DNA from: Rotaria sp. Silwood1
Taxonomy: Eukaryota; Rotifera; Eurotatoria; Philodinida; Philodinidae
Length of the DNA: 64,000 nt
NCBI GenBank assembly: GCA_905250075.1
Contig: CAJNOP010000306.1
Coordinates: forward strand, 62,001 to 126,000
Direction: 5' to 3'
This document shows, in pieces, positions 61,969 to 64,000 of this stretch; position 1 is the first letter of the stretch; each line of letters opens with the position of its first letter. The translations under genes were made by a program, and so were the position numbers. The notes beneath the pieces were generated by a model. That model searched no databases. It was not told the DNA's origin and saw only the letters and a program-made list of their open reading frames with translations.

Positions 61969-62547
61969 TACAGAGTGTCTGGAAAGCTGATCCCTATTTT
62001 AAATTCTTGTTTTCTCTTTAATAAGAACAGATATTATGTTACTTCTTTTACTATTTTGAAGCATGCTTTATAAATTTTGTTTTACACAAGAAAGAATGTT
62101 AATGAAGTGACTATGTAAGATCAAACGCAAATTTCATCTGAAGATTGCTTGAAACATAACTTCTTATTTTTCATCGTTGATTACTTTTATAGAAAGCATA
62201 TATGTTGTAATAATTTTTTCATGGCTTTGAAATGCACTACCGTCACGGCTATTTTTGAGACATTATCGCGTAAACGTATTACACACACCTCAAAATAGAA
62301 AAAAATTATTACAATATATGCTTTGTATAATAGTAATAAACGATGAAAAATAAGAAATTATTTTTCAAGCAATCTTCAGATGAAATTTGCGTTTGGTCTT
62401 ACATAGTCAGTTCATTAACATTCTTTTTTATGTAACACAAAATTTATAAAGCATGCTTCAAAATAGTAAAAAAAGTAGCACAACATCTGTTCTTATTAAA
62501 GAAAAAAAAGAATTTAAAATAGGGAACTACTTTCTACACACCCTGTA
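61969..62547. mobile_element. Nested mariner-type MITE with long arms
   Basis: The element 61971-62545 (575 bp) begins CAGAGTGTCTGGAAAG. Its right end complement is CAGGGTGTGTAGAAAG, a typical mariner-family form, with TA on each side. Arms of about 230 bp (CCCTATTTTAAATTCTT inward) surround a loop of about 80 bp near 62220-62300. Confidence 0.85.
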
Positions 62548-62628
62548 GATATAAAGTTTAATTCGAATAAGATATATAATTTTGACAAGTTATTCTGAAA
62601 TGTCCCAGAATTTTTTGCGTAGGGTATA

Positions 62629-63947
62629 CTGTAATTATCGTCTTGGATAACTGAAATTCATCCATGGAAGAGTCTCAAACGTATAAAAAAATCTCTTCAT
62701 GGTTTATACCGATGAGAGAATGAACGATAATGAACAGCTGAGACCTTCCTTATATGGAAATCTACGATTCAGATTCATTATGATTTTCTCTACACAAGTC
62801 TTGGGTTTAGAAATAGTAGATTTCGTATAGGACCAGGTTTTGATATTTTTCGAGCTCTACAGTCAGCAGACTTTTCTAGCCGGCCTTGGATCTGGTAGAG
62901 GTCTAGTTTTGTAATCGATTCGATTAATACACTTCGCTCGTTTCTTTCTTTGAGCGTAATGTTTGATTTTGCGGAAATACTATGAAAAAATACTAATATA
63001 TTTCGCTTTAGTACAATACAAACTATAGACGAGACAAAGTCGATAACAGATGTAATGAATCATCATGAAAAATACGAACGAAAAATTGAACCCAACTGGA
63101 ATTCATAGTCCTTCGTTCACCTACTTTATCTTTAATATCAAAAGAACATTGAGTAGATGTCTGTTGTGATCGAATTGATTTCTAGAAATTTTAAGCACTT
63201 TTTTATCTTCTCCTTTTTTTGATTATTGTGATGATTTACTTGGAATCTAATCACATTAATTTTTTGCACTAATGCTTTCACTGGTTGAAATTCACATTAG
63301 TTAAGTCAAAATAACTAAATACTACACGAGAAAATATTTCTTAAGTATTCTCTAATAGCATAAACTAAGCACTTTAAGTTTTAAACAACAGAAATCACAT
63401 ATATATATATAATTGTTGTAAGTCGTATGTATTTGCATATCTGTTTCTGATGTTAACGCTGCTTTTGTATCTCCTATTTAAATAATGATAGCTACTGGTA
63501 TATAAATGAATTGTTCATTAGTATAGTTACGAGTTTTATTTTTAATTTCTGATTTAACAATATTATTTAATAGGATAGCACAATGAGATAATTTCTAACA
63601 GAGAATTAGAAGATATCTAACAATGGATTTCAGAATGTGTTGAGTTACACTAACACAGACAGGCGTTTTAAATACTCCGCCTGAAATCAGTTAGTTTGAG
63701 TTTGTAATCAATAAACCAAATAAAAATATTTGAATTTCGATGTTACTACTCATTTTATGTATAGTGAGCAGAACAATATGATACTAGCATATTTGCGAAA
63801 CTGTGTTGACTCTTCAATTGATCTTTATTTCATCTGTAGAAATTTAACTTTTCGTTTTTTGGTTCAATGCTTTTTCGAATTAATCGAGCTTATAGACAGA
63901 TGACTGCTATAAAAATATTTTTGCTCTACATCTCATTCAGTTTCTTA
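62629..63947. other. Intergenic DNA, nothing recognised
   Basis: No gene, splice pattern or structured repeat found on either strand. Confidence 0.45.
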
Positions 63948-64000
63948 CAGAGATGGGCGAGTCAGCAATTTTTCGACTCAACTCAAGTCAAGTCAAGTCA
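63948..64000 (+). mobile_element. hAT-like terminus cut by the window end
   Basis: CAGAGATGGGCGAGTC resembles common hAT left ends. It is followed by GACTCAACTCAAGTCAAGTC, the beginning of a short tandem repeat, and is then truncated at base 64000. Confidence 0.45.

Larger units (their letters stand above)
61757..62628. mobile_element. Composite MITE with CCCTACGCAAAAAATTC termini
   Basis: Terminal inverted repeats of about 70 bp (left TGCCCTACGCAAAAAATTC, right complement TACCCTACGCAAAAAATTC, extending to ATATCTTATTCGAATTAAA) are flanked by TA (61757-61758 and 62627-62628). Length 868 bp. Inside are a hairpin at 61841-61967 and a second complete MITE at 61971-62545. No coding sequence. Confidence 0.82.

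Noticed and set aside
1..64000. tRNA, rRNA or snRNA genes
   Set aside because: No cloverleaf with A/B-box signals or conserved rRNA/snRNA segment could be recognised by eye; a dedicated scan would be needed to exclude them.

Overview
The window is eukaryotic, animal nuclear DNA. It is strongly AT-rich. Coding regions are broken by many introns of about 50-75 bp with GT/AG ends, and the gene complement is metazoan: Integrator subunit 2, an ANKAR-type ankyrin/armadillo protein, pirin, a UAP56-binding mRNA-export adaptor, a rhodopsin-type peptide GPCR and a mucin-like membrane protein. Gene style (very short introns, AT-rich codons, N/Q/T-rich tails) and the mobile-element mix suggest a bdelloid rotifer of Rotaria type. 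That assignment is inference and was not tested. All exon structures were built by hand from splice sites, phase continuity and protein similarity.

Layout. 1-16.2 kb is gene-poor: one decayed gene copy with an intact intron (about 2.6-2.97 kb), two weaker coding relics and four long inverted-repeat (foldback) elements. 16.2-17.6 kb is an intronless peptide-type GPCR (+). 17.9-23.8 kb is a six-exon gene (-) with signal peptide, S/T-rich stalk, Cys-rich EGF-like module, TM helix and cytoplasmic tail; a 10-N assembly gap lies in its ACA/GCA repeat. 23.8-27.6 kb is intergenic with a foldback and a dispersed repeat. 27.6-37.8 kb is a 25-exon ANKAR-like gene (+, 1451 aa). 37.9-45.7 kb is a 14-exon INTS2 gene (-, 945 aa), convergent with ANKAR with 147 bp between stop codons. 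46.1-47.4 kb is an eight-exon UIF/ALY-type export adaptor (-, 222 aa). 49.7-50.8 kb is a four-exon pirin (+).

From 51.4 kb to the end the window is a mobile-element graveyard. It holds a 1.4-kb non-autonomous hAT element with a perfect 8-bp target duplication and a nested foldback. Next is a decayed minus-strand Helitron (Rep-helicase-OTU) about 4 kb long, then three tandem copies of a hairpin-forming repeat and two blocks packed with CGTATACG-like alternating sequence. The rest includes several mariner-like MITEs with TA duplications (one splitting a minisatellite, one nested in another) and a hAT-like terminus cut by the window edge.

The genes do not form an operon or pathway. INTS2 (snRNA/mRNA 3'-end processing, transcription attenuation) and the UIF-like adaptor (mRNA export) are neighbours on the same strand and both act in nuclear RNA handling, but nothing in the sequence shows co-regulation. 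The least described items are the mucin/EGF membrane protein, the hairpin array at the broken end of the Helitron, and the CGTATACG-rich blocks.
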